From contig JACPRT010000183.1 of the NCBI GenBank assembly GCA_016189845.1, positions 1 through 14,407 on the forward strand: a DNA stretch of 14,407 bases. The letters are read 5' to 3'. Made by a program: the position numbers and the translations under genes. Of the stretch, positions 1 to 8,277 are shown one piece after another; position 1 is the first letter of the stretch; each line of letters starts with the position of its first letter. The notes beneath the pieces were generated by a model, which saw only the letters and a program-made list of their open reading frames with translations, did no database searches and was not told where the DNA came from. Source of the DNA: Chloroflexota bacterium (GTDB lineage Bacteria > Chloroflexota > Dehalococcoidia > Lucifugimonadales > Lucifugimonadaceae).

Positions 1-666
1 ACCGCCCAGCAGGGCAGTCTGAAACAGCATGATGCCGGCATCGGCGCTAACCGCGGTAATGTCATCGTTCAGTGCGGGCAGCACGATCAGGTTCCACAGA
101 TTCTCGATTGTGGAATCGTTCTGCCCGTGCTGGCGCAGCCATGCGTCGAAGGTTTCGGCGTCGAGCTCCTCTGCAGCCCGGTTTCGACGGACCCCGCGGA
201 TACGGGTCATGCCGTAGACGACGCGCAGCTTATCGAGGAAGCCGAGATGGCGGAACGCCAACAACGAAGGCAGGAGGCCGAATGCTTTCGGGACCCCGGC
301 CGACCAGCGCAAGTGGCTCGTCCTCTTGCCCTTGATGACGGGGATGTTGAGGCGATCCTGCACCGCGACGTTGCCCCAGGCACCGATCTCCTTCAGGAAG
401 GCGACGTACTCGACGCACGCGCCCAGGAACACGTGCTGGCCGTTATCGACCTCCACTCCGGTCTCGCGGTCGATGAACGAGAACGCCCTTCCACCCAGGT
501 ACGGGCGCTTTTCGAGGACGAGCGGCGACCATCCCTGGCGCACAGCTGCAACGGCGGCGGAGAGGCCGGCGAGACCACCGCCAACGATCACGACACGGGG
601 ACGACGGCGAGAGTCGACCGTGTGCGACCCGGCTACCCCGGAATCGGGAAGAAGCTGCGCAGCCAT
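1..666 (-). CDS. hpnE: Hydroxysqualene dehydroxylase HpnE, N-terminal part (cut by left window edge)
   Basis: FAD-dependent oxidoreductase of the amine-oxidase/phytoene-desaturase fold. HpnE reduces hydroxysqualene to squalene, the last step of the HpnCDE route. The frame is open from an ATG at 666 to base 1, giving 222 residues with no stop; the family is about 420-470 residues, so roughly half is present. Residues 25-40 carry the dinucleotide-binding fingerprint (VVIVGGGLAGLSAA), followed by the acidic end of the second strand (LEKRPYLGGRAFS, about 51-63) and DNGQH at about 74-78, typical of this family. The ATG lies inside the end of hpnD (34-base overlap). A GAGG sits only 2 bases before it, so spacing is poor and translational coupling is likely. 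About 22 residues precede the FAD strand, slightly long, but no better start is visible. Family assignment is supported by position directly after hpnC and hpnD. Confidence 0.93.
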   Translation of the reverse strand, partial: MAAQLLPDSGVAGSHTVDSRRRPRVVIVGGGLAGLSAAVAAVRQGWSPLVLEKRPYLGGRAFSFIDRETGVEVDNGQHVFLGACVEYVAFLKEIGAWGNVAVQDRLNIPVIKGKRTSHLRWSAGVPKAFGLLPSLLAFRHLGFLDKLRVVYGMTRIRGVRRNRAAEELDAETFDAWLRQHGQNDSTIENLWNLIVLPALNDDITAVSADAGIMLFQTALLGG

Positions 667-1553
667 GACCTCGCCATTATCGACAGCTTGGCTGGCGTGC
701 TCAACGAAACGCGCGGTCCAAATACGTCGTAGCCCCGCTCTTCGATGCGGCTGAGCAGCCTGCGATAGATACGGAACATCACTTCCGGGCACGCCCGAGC
801 GCGCCGGTCAAGCAACGGCAGGAGCATTTCTCCGCTCTTGAAGTACGTGCGAGCGCGCCCGACTTCGAACTCCATCAACGCGCGGAATCGGTTGTCGACG
901 ACCCCTGCCAGGAGTTCCGGTTCCGTGTAACCGAAGCGTGCGAGGTCTTCCTGCGGAAGGTATACGCGACCGTTGCGAGCGTCCTGCTCGACATCGCGCA
1001 GGATATTCGTCAGCTGCATCGCGATGCCGAGATCGACGGCATATTCGATCGCTTTCTTGTCGGAGTATTCGCAGACTTCGATGCATATCAAACCGACCGC
1101 ACTTGCTACGTGATAGCAGTAGTCCTTCAACTCATCGAATGTCGCGTAGCGAGTCTGCGAAAGGTCCATCTCGACCCCCGCGACGACGTCTCGAAAGTAC
1201 TGTTCAGGGATCCGGTACTTCATCGCCGCATGCGACAGCGCATGGAACACGTGGCCCTCCGGCTTGCCGGCATACGCAGCAGCCAGGTCAGCTCTGACCG
1301 AGTCCAGCCTGGCCCTGCGGTCACCATTGGGGTCCGGCTCGTCCGCGATGTCGTCGCAGAGGCGGCAGAAGGCATACGCGGCGTAGATTGCGCGTCGCTT
1401 CTCACGCGGCAGGGTCAAGAACGCATAGTAGAAATTCTTGGCCCCGGACTTCGTGATCGCCTGGCAGCGATCGTATGCGTCCTGCAGGTCGACCGGCTGC
1501 CCAGGGCCGTCTGCGGCAACGGGGGTGGACGCACGCTGAATCCGCTCCGCCAT
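633..1553 (-). CDS. hpnD: Presqualene diphosphate synthase HpnD
   Basis: All-alpha squalene/phytoene synthase family enzyme that condenses two farnesyl diphosphates to presqualene diphosphate, the first committed step to squalene in bacteria using HpnCDE. The 306-residue length is near the family norm of about 280-300. The first aspartate-rich motif is at residues 66-71 (CDDIAD) after YAAYAFCR, and the second is at 187-191 (DVEQD) within QLTNILRDVEQDARNGRVYLP, which binds the Mg-diphosphate. The ATG at 1553 has an AGGA about 9 bases upstream. It lies 35 bases after hpnC and overlaps hpnE by 34 bases. HpnC and HpnD are paralogues. NILRDVEQDARNGRVYLP is HpnD-like, whereas the neighbour has the WQDI form typical of HpnC, which separates the two calls. 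Confidence 0.95.
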   Translation of the reverse strand: MAERIQRASTPVAADGPGQPVDLQDAYDRCQAITKSGAKNFYYAFLTLPREKRRAIYAAYAFCRLCDDIADEPDPNGDRRARLDSVRADLAAAYAGKPEGHVFHALSHAAMKYRIPEQYFRDVVAGVEMDLSQTRYATFDELKDYCYHVASAVGLICIEVCEYSDKKAIEYAVDLGIAMQLTNILRDVEQDARNGRVYLPQEDLARFGYTEPELLAGVVDNRFRALMEFEVGRARTYFKSGEMLLPLLDRRARACPEVMFRIYRRLLSRIEERGYDVFGPRVSLSTPAKLSIMARSWLRSFFPIPG

Positions 1554-1588
1554 CTAAGCGTGTCCTGCCCGTCGCGAGTGTTCGGCCA

Positions 1589-2551
1589 TCACGCCGCCTC
1601 CGACCCGATAGCCACGGAGCCGATCGGGGCGAGGCCGACGCGCGTGCGCAGATACACTGCCGCGAAAAGACGCGCTTTCGCCCATTTCGACAGCGCTGGG
1701 CGGTGATTCAGGACGTCGTAGTCCTGCCGTTCGATCATCCGCAACACGGCCAGTCCGCCCGCGGTGAACAGCGCGAGGTCGACCCGGGCGAAACCACGAA
1801 CCCGGGCGATCAGCGGAACGCCTTTCACGAACAGGTCGCGGGCCCGGTCCACCTCGAAGCGCATGAGGGCGCGGAACTGGGGGGTCGCCTGGTGAGAAGC
1901 GATATCCGCTTCCCGCACGCTGAAGCGCTCGAGGTCCTCGACCGGGAGGTATATGCGGCCCATATCGTAGTCACGGCGAATGTCCTGCCAGAAGTTGGCA
2001 AGCTGCAGGGCGGTGCAGGTGTGGTCGGATAGCGCATGCAGATCCGGCCCGCGGTGGCCCAGCACGTACAGGACGATCCGCCCGACCGGGTTCGCAGAGT
2101 GTTCGCAGTACTCGAGGAGCTCCGCGTACGTGGGATGCCGCTTCATTCGCTGGTCTCGCCTGTTGGCTTCGATCAGCTTCAAGAAAGGCTCGGCCGGGAT
2201 GTCGAACCGGGCGATCGTCTGCTGCAGCGCGACGAAGTACGGGTGGCTCGGCTGACCCGCGTAGCACAGCCGTAGCTGGTGTTCCCACTCGGCGAGATGG
2301 CCCATGCGATCGCCGCCGGCCTTGTCGCCCAGATCATCTACGCCCCGGCAGAAGGCATACACGGCGTAGAAATGGCGTCGCAGCCGGGCGGGCATGAGGC
2401 GGGTTGCCAGTGAAAAGTTCTCGTACTGCGTCTTCGCGAGACGCTCGCAGAGCGCGAAGGCCTCATCCAGGCTTCCAGTTGCCGCGATGTCGTGCATGGT
2501 GAGCTTGCCGGGGGCGGCCTCCGGCACGGTCCTGTGGGTACTGGTCTCCAT
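1589..2551 (-). CDS. hpnC: Hydroxysqualene synthase HpnC
   Basis: Second squalene/phytoene synthase family member of the operon. HpnC converts presqualene diphosphate to hydroxysqualene, the substrate of HpnE. It has 320 residues. YENF at about 43-46 is the HpnC-typical N-terminal signature. The first metal site is VDDLGD at 71-76, following FYAVYAFCRG. The second is WQDIRRDYDMGRIYLP starting at about 188. There is a low-complexity N-terminal stretch before residue 30, and Met19 is a possible alternative start. The ATG at 2551 has only a weak GGAACGG upstream. It is separated from the YjbQ gene upstream by 95 bases that include an imperfect stem-loop, and from hpnD downstream by 35 bases, so it may be expressed as part of the long operon. 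Confidence 0.94.
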   Translation of the reverse strand: METSTHRTVPEAAPGKLTMHDIAATGSLDEAFALCERLAKTQYENFSLATRLMPARLRRHFYAVYAFCRGVDDLGDKAGGDRMGHLAEWEHQLRLCYAGQPSHPYFVALQQTIARFDIPAEPFLKLIEANRRDQRMKRHPTYAELLEYCEHSANPVGRIVLYVLGHRGPDLHALSDHTCTALQLANFWQDIRRDYDMGRIYLPVEDLERFSVREADIASHQATPQFRALMRFEVDRARDLFVKGVPLIARVRGFARVDLALFTAGGLAVLRMIERQDYDVLNHRPALSKWAKARLFAAVYLRTRVGLAPIGSVAIGSEAA

Positions 2552-2598
2552 GCCCGTTCCAGTCAGCCAACCCTTGCGTCAGACGGAGAAGAGGGGAG

Positions 2599-2630
2599 GG
2601 GTTCCCGTTTGGTTAAGCGGGCGGAAACCC
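2599..2630 (-). other. Imperfect stem-loop between yjbQ and hpnC
   Basis: The arms GGGTTCCCG (2599-2607) and CGGG plus AACCC (2618-2621 and 2626-2630) can pair as 9 base pairs with a 4-base bulge and a 10-base loop. No T-tract follows on either strand, so this is not a convincing intrinsic terminator. It could slow polymerase, mark an RNA-processing site, or be chance pairing in GC-rich DNA. The rest of 2552-2646 shows nothing recognisable. Confidence 0.3.
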
Positions 2631-2646
2631 GACTCGGAACCGGAAA

Positions 2647-3090
2647 TCAGGCCCCGAGGATCTGGACGATGACCTCTCGCCGGCGCGGGATGTCGAGTTC
2701 GACCAGGAAGATGCGTTGCCATTGGCCGAAGCTAAGCCGTCCATCCACAACCGGCACCGACTCGCTCGTGCCCAGCATCAGGTGCTGGCAGTGCGCGTGG
2801 CCATTCGGGCATTCGTCTTCGTGCATGTGCACGGTCCGGATCGCAAAGTCGTTATGCCCGTAATACGCGTCTTTCGCCGCCACGCGCTCCAGGAAATGCG
2901 CCATGTCCTGGAGGAGGAGAGGCTCGTTTTCATTGATCTTGATTGCCGCGGTCGTATGCTTGCTGAAAACGACCACGAAACCATTGCGGATCTGGGAACG
3001 CTGCACGGCATCGACTACCTGATCGGTTATGTCGATGAACTCCGGTGCCTTTTGCGTGTTGAACGTGAGCGTCTCGGTGAAAGTCTTCAA
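2647..3090 (-). CDS. yjbQ: YjbQ/UPF0047 family protein (annotated family role: secondary thiamine-phosphate synthase)
   Basis: Small single-domain protein of the UPF0047/YjbQ family. Some members have weak thiamine-phosphate synthase activity, and the physiological role is unsettled. From the chosen start it has 147 residues, close to the family norm of about 130-140. Signature parts seen are FSKHTTAAIKINENEP, the metal-ligand-like histidines in NGHAHCQHL, and the C-terminal block SVPVVDGRLSFGQWQRIFLVELD followed by IPR (FGQWQ where LGTWQ is common). The frame is open back to a TTG at 3180, but that codon coincides with a predicted -35 box, and the 30 extra residues are low-complexity. A TTG at 3090 has GAGG 7 bases upstream and begins the conserved domain, so it is preferred; a GTG at 3111 is the other option. 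The gene sits between shc and hpnC on the same strand, an unexpected passenger or a hint of a linked role. Confidence 0.88.
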   Translation of the reverse strand: MKTFTETLTFNTQKAPEFIDITDQVVDAVQRSQIRNGFVVVFSKHTTAAIKINENEPLLLQDMAHFLERVAAKDAYYGHNDFAIRTVHMHEDECPNGHAHCQHLMLGTSESVPVVDGRLSFGQWQRIFLVELDIPRRREVIVQILGA

Positions 3091-3151
3091 GTTGCGACCT
3101 CGTCCGTCCACCGTAAACGGCGCTCGCGCGCTCGTGCCCGCGCCGGGCGGT

Positions 3152-3180
3152 ACGCTAGCATAGCCCGTATCGGAATGCAA
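3152..3180 (-). promoter_or_regulatory. Promoter candidate ahead of yjbQ-hpnCDE
   Basis: On the minus strand, TTGCAT (3180-3175), a 17-base spacer and TAGCGT (3157-3152), preceded by TG as in an extended -10 (TGCTAGCGT). The 12-base string TGCTAGCGTACC at 3160-3149 recurs exactly in the promoter candidate ahead of the polyprenyl synthase gene. The predicted start of transcription, near 3145, lies inside the longest yjbQ reading frame, supporting a downstream translation start. It could give the back half of the operon separate expression. Confidence 0.5.
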
Positions 3181-3218
3181 CCTAATTTCTGACCCCCACG
3201 AACCACCGGCAAACTGGC

Positions 3219-5390
3219 TTATTTTACGCTTTTCCCGCCCGCCGCTCTCCGGTACCGTCCCAGCGCCATCAGAGGCCAGTAGATGCGGTACATGTGGTAC
3301 TTGATCATGAACCCCGCGGGCAGCTCGTCGGGGGTGAGGCCCTCATCCGCGCCGTCGGCAGTGAAGTACTTGCGGCCGCCGGTCCCGTAGCCGGGGAACC
3401 CGGTGCCTGTGAACTCGCGTTCCTCCCAGTCGCCCTCCGGCAGCTGGATCTGCAGGAGGTAGTTCACCCCGCGCTGGGCCGATTCTGAATCGGCGTGTCC
3501 CGCGGCGACCAGGGCCAGCAGGGCCCATGCGGTCTGCGATGGAGTGCTGACGCCTTGCCCGCGCAGCGCCGGGTTCGCGTAGGACGCGCACGACTCCCCC
3601 CAACCGCCATCGCCATTCTGATGGGCCTTCACCCATTCGATCGCACGAAGGACCTTCTCGTCGCGCATGTCATGGCCGATTGCCGCGAGAGCGGGCAGGA
3701 CTGCGCCGGTGCCGTAGATGTAGTTCACACCCCACCGGCCGAACCAGCAGTGGTCGACCTCCTGCTCGCGCCAGACGTAATCGAGAGCCCTGCGGACCTG
3801 AGCGGTCTCGAGTGGCTGGCCAAGCAGCCCCAGCATCTCGAGGATGTGGGCCGTGACGTCGACGCTCGGCGGATCGATCGTCTCCCCGAAGTCGCAGAAG
3901 GGGAGCTTGGTGACCACGTTGCTCGTGTTGTCCTTGTCGTAGGCGCCCCAGCCGCCGTTCGCGCTCTGCATGCTGAGCAACCACCGGATGCCTCGCTGCA
4001 CCGCCTTGTCCCTGGCAGAGAGGTCCGTCGCCCCGGCCCGGCCGACCGCCATCAGAATCTCGGCCGCGTCGTCGGTGTCGGGGTACGTGTCGTTTGAGAA
4101 CTCGAACGCCCAGCCGCCCGGCTCGACACCGTGGACCTTGACCGTCCAGTCTCCCGACTTACGGATCTGATGCTCGATCAGCCAGTCGCACGCCCGGCGA
4201 ACGGCGGGGTTCCCGGCAGGGAGGTCCGAGTCCAGCAGCGCGTTGATGGCCAGGCCGGTGTCCCACAGCGGGGACATCGAGGGCTGCAGCCGCCACGTGC
4301 CGTCCTCTTCTATGCCGTAGCGCTCGAAGCCCTCGACACCCTTGCGTATGACCGGGTGGTCGTTTCCGTAACCGAGGACCGACAGCGCCATCAGACAGTG
4401 GACCCAGGGTGGCTGGATGCCGCCCCAGCTGCCGTCCGCCTCCTGGTGATCGACGATCCACTTTTCGATGGCCGAAAACGCACGGCGGCGAGTTGGTAGC
4501 CAGGGAAGGCGTTCCGAATGCCGGAGAATGCGGTCGGCGGCGTACAGGAGGCGCTCGATGCCGAGTCCGGTGGGCGCTGGAAGCTCGATGTTGGCCGCGG
4601 CGCGGCCCCGGGGGTACAGCTCGTCGATGGCGGCTTCCGGGGCGACGGCCCGGGTGGGGCGCTTCGAGAGCAGGACGGACATCGGGACGATCGTCGCTCG
4701 CGACCACATCGCGAACTCATAGATGTTGAACGGGACGCCGTTGGGGATTAGCGCCATCTCTGGCGGGAGGTAGGGCGCACCCTTCCAGTCCCACTGTCCG
4801 AGCAGCGCGAACCAGATCTTCGTGAAGACTCTGGCCCTTTCGACCCCGCCCTTGGCGAGGATGAACCAGCGCGCACGCTGCAAGGCCGGATGATCCGGAC
4901 CAACGCCTCCCATCTTCAGGGCCAGGTACGACTCGCAGGACGTGCTGAGGTCGCTCGGTCCGGCAAAATACTGGTTCCAACCGCCGTCTGCCTGCTGTTT
5001 CGCAAGAATAAAGTTGCCTATCTTGGCCCAGCGTCCCCGGTCGGCCATGCCGAGGAAGTGCGTCAGGAAGACGTACTCGGCCTCCATGGTCGGATTCGAC
5101 TCCAGCTCGCCCCACCAGTAGCCGTCCGGATGCTGGTTTTCCAGCAGGAACCTCTGGGCGCGTCCGATCGCCTCGTCGACGGCCCTGGCCAGGGCCGGCC
5201 CGTTCACGAACCTGGCGGGGTCCGGGGCGGGCAGGGAACGCATGCCTCTGGCGAGGTTCGCCATCACGGTCGGAAGCGGAAAGGCGGAGAGGGTCGTCAA
5301 TGCGGGGTACCCCCACAGAGCCGGCTGGACCTCATCGCGTAACGCCTGCCCCGGATTGCGCAGTAGCCGGAAGGCTGACATCTCTGACAT
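3219..5390 (-). CDS. shc: Squalene-hopene cyclase
   Basis: Class II triterpene cyclase on the membrane face that folds squalene into hopene/hopanol by proton-initiated polycyclisation. From ATG 5390 it has 723 residues. The catalytic acid motif DTDD is at residues 438-441 (within NDTYPDTDDAAEILMA). QW repeats that brace the double alpha-barrel include QADGGWNQ (about 133-140), QEADGSWGG (316-324), QSANGGWGA (475-483) and QNGDGGWGE (591-599). The C terminus has TGTGFPG and MYRIYWPLMALGRYR, typical of bacterial Shc. The frame is open upstream to 5570, but those extra 60 residues overlap hpnA and look like out-of-frame translation. Even from 5390 there is a 59-base overlap with hpnA and about 60-70 residues before the first conserved repeat. 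No strong ribosome-binding site marks the start, and Met at 5264 (681 residues, no overlap) is an alternative. Confidence 0.95.
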   Translation of the reverse strand: MSEMSAFRLLRNPGQALRDEVQPALWGYPALTTLSAFPLPTVMANLARGMRSLPAPDPARFVNGPALARAVDEAIGRAQRFLLENQHPDGYWWGELESNPTMEAEYVFLTHFLGMADRGRWAKIGNFILAKQQADGGWNQYFAGPSDLSTSCESYLALKMGGVGPDHPALQRARWFILAKGGVERARVFTKIWFALLGQWDWKGAPYLPPEMALIPNGVPFNIYEFAMWSRATIVPMSVLLSKRPTRAVAPEAAIDELYPRGRAAANIELPAPTGLGIERLLYAADRILRHSERLPWLPTRRRAFSAIEKWIVDHQEADGSWGGIQPPWVHCLMALSVLGYGNDHPVIRKGVEGFERYGIEEDGTWRLQPSMSPLWDTGLAINALLDSDLPAGNPAVRRACDWLIEHQIRKSGDWTVKVHGVEPGGWAFEFSNDTYPDTDDAAEILMAVGRAGATDLSARDKAVQRGIRWLLSMQSANGGWGAYDKDNTSNVVTKLPFCDFGETIDPPSVDVTAHILEMLGLLGQPLETAQVRRALDYVWREQEVDHCWFGRWGVNYIYGTGAVLPALAAIGHDMRDEKVLRAIEWVKAHQNGDGGWGESCASYANPALRGQGVSTPSQTAWALLALVAAGHADSESAQRGVNYLLQIQLPEGDWEEREFTGTGFPGYGTGGRKYFTADGADEGLTPDELPAGFMIKYHMYRIYWPLMALGRYRRAAGGKSVK

Positions 5391-6369
5391 AGCCGCGGTC
5401 GACGAACCAGGCGGCTGCCGCGCCGAGGGCGCGCTCGGGCGACGACTGTGGCAGGCCCAGTTCGCGTATGGCTTTGGAGCAATCGACGTGCACGGGGTGG
5501 CGGGTCGCCCTGACGCCGTTGATGGGCACGTATGGCTGCCGGCGGAGAAGGCGTCCCTCGAACAGTTCATCGGCGCATGCGGCGGCCATCGCCAGCGAAT
5601 AAGGGATACGGACCGGCCGCCTTCGCAGTCCCGTTGCGCGGGCGAGCAGCTTGTACACGCCTGCGAGGTCCGTGTTCAGGCCCCCGAGGATGTAGCGCTC
5701 CCCGGGGCGGCCGCGCTCGAACGCGGCCAGGTGACCGGCCGCAACATCCTCGACGTCCACGATGTTCAGGTCCACGTCCACGTATCCCGGCCTGCGCCTC
5801 TTGAGGAACTCCAGGACGATCCTGCCGGTGGGCGTCGGTCTGACATCCCCCGGCCCGACAGGGGCGGTCGGATTGACCGCCACGACCTCCAGCCCGCTCC
5901 CGTTGGCCGCGAGTGCGGCCCGTTCGCCGAGCAGCTTAGACCGGTGGTAGTGGTCCGGCAACTGGGCAGGTTCGGCGTCGAAGGTCTCATCGGCGAGTTC
6001 GCTGGCGGGTGGCGCCCGGAGCACGCCAACACTGCTCGTATAGACGACTCGCCTTACGCCTGCGTGGCGGGCGGAATCCAGCACGGCCCTGGTGCCGTCG
6101 ACATTGACCTGGTAGAGCAGCTTAGACTCCCTGCTCCAGAAGGTATAGAGGGCGGCGACGTGGAACACGCCGTCCACGCCTTCGACTGCCGGGGCGAGGG
6201 ACGCCGAGTCGAGGAGGTCTCCAGCGACAGGGATCCACCCTTCAGCGCGAATGGCGTCGAGGTCGTGGCCAGACCGCACCAGAGCGCGCACTTCATGGCC
6301 ACGGACGACGAGGTGGCGGGCGACCACGCCGCCGATGAAACCGGTCGCGCCGGTGACGAGGAACTTCAC
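5332..6369 (-). CDS. hpnA: Hopanoid-associated sugar epimerase HpnA
   Basis: Extended short-chain dehydrogenase/NAD-dependent epimerase of 345 residues. The Rossmann fingerprint GATGFIGG is at residues 7-14 (GxxGxxG). The catalytic serine region is VVYTSSVGVLR (about 108-118), and the YxxxK pair is Tyr141/Lys145 in YHRSK. NPTAPVGPGD is typical of HpnA and the dihydroflavonol-reductase-like group. Members are found in hopanoid operons and are assumed to act on the sugar-derived side chain, but the exact reaction is not established. The start is GTG at 6369 in a GTGA overlap with the hpnG stop, indicating coupled translation. The 3' end runs 59 bases into shc. Confidence 0.93.
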   Translation of the reverse strand: MKFLVTGATGFIGGVVARHLVVRGHEVRALVRSGHDLDAIRAEGWIPVAGDLLDSASLAPAVEGVDGVFHVAALYTFWSRESKLLYQVNVDGTRAVLDSARHAGVRRVVYTSSVGVLRAPPASELADETFDAEPAQLPDHYHRSKLLGERAALAANGSGLEVVAVNPTAPVGPGDVRPTPTGRIVLEFLKRRRPGYVDVDLNIVDVEDVAAGHLAAFERGRPGERYILGGLNTDLAGVYKLLARATGLRRRPVRIPYSLAMAAACADELFEGRLLRRQPYVPINGVRATRHPVHVDCSKAIRELGLPQSSPERALGAAAAWFVDRGYVRDVSLPATAQSGAGVTR

Positions 6370-7169
6370 GTGGCGCGCTTTCCCGCGGCAGCAAGCGGTG
6401 AAGCCAGCCAGCGCGCGGAGAACGCCGAAACGAAGTGCGCGAGCGCCCGGCGGGCGTGTCCTGCGGCTATGCCGGTCTGGATGACTCCGGGCAGGCCGTC
6501 AGGCCTGCCCAGCAGATACCGAAACGCAGGCATAGCGGCCGGCGGGCGAGGGCCCGGCGCCATGCGCTCGACGAAGCCGGGGAGGTTGTCGTCGACCGCG
6601 TCGACAATGGCGCGGACAGCGAGGAACGGGATTCCACCGCCACCGGACGCCTGCGCAAAGTGCCAGGTCTCGAGGTCGACCGCGAGGACGCCCGTGTTCA
6701 CGCCCAGCGCGGCCTTCTGCCTGGCACTCGACACGATGTGGGTGGTGGTACCGACCAGCCCCGCCGCCGCCGGAATACGAATCTCCTGCGAGGACGAGTG
6801 GGCCAGACCCACCAGCCCCCGGTCGGAGGGAATGGGAGCGCCCGACGCCTGTTCGCCAAGCCTGGCTGTCTGTTCACCGATTACGAGCGATCCGGGCCGC
6901 AAGCCTGGCCGTGTCCCGCCGCTGTAGCCAACTGCCACAATGGCCGACGGCCGTAGCTCGTGCACGAGCCAGCCCGCGCCCGTAGCTGCGGCCCCGGCGC
7001 CCCAACCTGTGATCGTTAGCAGCACGCCTTCTACCGGTCCCGCACTACCAAGCCTGGCGCCTTGCGATTGCCACGCGAGGATGCCGCCAGGTGCGCGAAC
7101 GCTCTCGAAACGCCCCGTTCGCAGGACACGCGAGACCTCGTCGTACAGGGCGGCCACGTATGCCAGCAT
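6366..7169 (-). CDS. hpnG: Adenosylhopane nucleosidase/phosphorylase HpnG
   Basis: Phosphorylase-superfamily (PNP/UDP type) protein that removes adenine from adenosylhopane in the step after HpnH, leading to ribosylhopane and then bacteriohopanepolyols. It has 267 residues from ATG 7169; an adjacent in-frame TTG at 7172 is possible. Seen are the glycine-rich nucleoside-binding stretch AVGYSGGTRPGLRPGSLVIG (about 79-98), the purine-site-like VDLETWHFAQ (about 164-173), where VDMES/VEMEA is usual in the superfamily, and RAIVDAVDD (about 186-194). Sequence alone would only support a nucleosidase-like protein; the HpnG call rests also on its place between hpnH and hpnA. It is 16 bases after hpnH, overlaps hpnA by 4, and no clear ribosome-binding site is seen, so coupling to hpnH translation is plausible. 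Confidence 0.9.
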   Translation of the reverse strand: MLAYVAALYDEVSRVLRTGRFESVRAPGGILAWQSQGARLGSAGPVEGVLLTITGWGAGAAATGAGWLVHELRPSAIVAVGYSGGTRPGLRPGSLVIGEQTARLGEQASGAPIPSDRGLVGLAHSSSQEIRIPAAAGLVGTTTHIVSSARQKAALGVNTGVLAVDLETWHFAQASGGGGIPFLAVRAIVDAVDDNLPGFVERMAPGPRPPAAMPAFRYLLGRPDGLPGVIQTGIAAGHARRALAHFVSAFSARWLASPLAAAGKRAT

Positions 7170-7185
7170 CAAGCCGCAAGGTGGC

Positions 7186-8226
7186 CTACGCCGCAGTTAT
7201 CCCGCTCTTCGTGATCGCCCCGGACCGGACGAGATCAAGGGCGTCCTTCGGGCTCTGAAGCGCTCCAAAAATCGTCGCCGACTCGAAACCGCAGTGCATC
7301 ATGCAGTTTGCGCAGCGGGGGTCCTTTTGCGCGTTCCCGTAGTTCTGCCAGAGCTCCTCGGACATGAGGTCAGACAGCTTCTGCGTGTGGCCGTCGGCGA
7401 GCGGGTAGCACGGCTTGCGCCAGCCCATGATCGTGTAGGTGGGGTTCGACCACGCCGTGCACGTCTGGTAGGTGCGCTCGCCCCGCAGGAACTGCAGGAA
7501 CAAGGGGTTGTTGTAGAACTTGATGCCAAGCCGCCTGTCGGGCGATAGCACCTGCTTGAAGACGTTGATCGCCTGCTGCCGGGTGAGGAACAGCTGCTGA
7601 TTGGGTACCGCCTGGTAGTCGTAGGCCGGTGAGACCATGCACCCCTCGAAACCCATCTCGGAGCAGATCTTGAACAGCTCGTGGAGGTCGTCCGGGTTGC
7701 TGCCCCGGAACAGAGTCGTGTTGCTGCACACGCGGTAGCCCGCCTTCACGGCCTTCTCGGCGTTGCGCATCGCGATCTGATAGACGCCCTTGCGTGAGAC
7801 CGCGGCGTCGTGGTTCCCGCCCGTGCCGTCGAGGTGAATCACCCAGCAGAAGTATTTCGACGGCTGGATGTCCTTCATCACCTTGCTCATCACCAGGCCG
7901 TTGGTGCAGCAGTAGACGAACTTCTTGCGGGCCACGAGAGCGTTGATGATCTCGGCGATGTTGGGGTGGATGGTCGGCTCGCCGCCGGCGATCGACACGA
8001 TGGGCGCGCCGGACTCTTCGACCGCGGTCAGACACTCCTGCACCGTCAGCTGACGGTGGATGACGTTCTCGTATTCGCGGATGCGGCCGCAGCCTTCGCA
8101 GGCGAGGTTGCAGGCTTCGAGGGGCTCGAGCATGGTGACCAGCGGGAAGCGTGCGCGCCCCTGGAGGTACTTGTTCTTGACGATGTACCAACCGATCCGG
8201 ACGGCGAGCTCAATCGGTCGTGCCAT
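7186..8226 (-). CDS. hpnH: Adenosyl-hopene transferase HpnH (radical SAM)
   Basis: Radical SAM enzyme that joins the 5'-deoxyadenosyl group to hopene (diploptene), giving adenosylhopane, the first step in side-chain extension. It has 346 residues, near the family norm. The CxxxCxxC iron-sulfur motif is Cys39, Cys43 and Cys46 (CNLACEGC). The SAM-binding GGEPT is at 81-85. The C-terminal DUF3463-type region carries further cysteines in RCANCMMHC (305, 308, 312). The N-terminal region IGWYIVKNKYLQGRARFPL is typical of HpnH. The ATG at 8226 has an excellent GGAGG with 5-base spacing, the best ribosome-binding site in the operon. It follows the polyprenyl synthase gene after 51 bases and is followed closely by hpnG. 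Confidence 0.97.
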   Translation of the reverse strand: MARPIELAVRIGWYIVKNKYLQGRARFPLVTMLEPLEACNLACEGCGRIREYENVIHRQLTVQECLTAVEESGAPIVSIAGGEPTIHPNIAEIINALVARKKFVYCCTNGLVMSKVMKDIQPSKYFCWVIHLDGTGGNHDAAVSRKGVYQIAMRNAEKAVKAGYRVCSNTTLFRGSNPDDLHELFKICSEMGFEGCMVSPAYDYQAVPNQQLFLTRQQAINVFKQVLSPDRRLGIKFYNNPLFLQFLRGERTYQTCTAWSNPTYTIMGWRKPCYPLADGHTQKLSDLMSEELWQNYGNAQKDPRCANCMMHCGFESATIFGALQSPKDALDLVRSGAITKSGITAA

Positions 8227-8277
8227 AGAATCCTCCAGCCCTTGAGCGAAGCCCCCCGGGGAACCCGCCGAAAAATC

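Noticed and set aside
127..732. A 201-codon plus-strand frame opposite hpnE and the hpnD end
   Set aside because: The opposite strand encodes a clear FAD-binding HpnE N terminus; this frame is a shadow.
2599..2630. Intrinsic terminator between yjbQ and hpnC
   Set aside because: The stem has a 4-base bulge and no T-tract on either strand, so it is listed only as a stem-loop.
5242..6927. A 561-codon open frame on the plus strand opposite hpnA and hpnG
   Set aside because: It is antisense to two well-recognised genes, has no family-like motifs, and long antisense frames are expected in GC-rich DNA.
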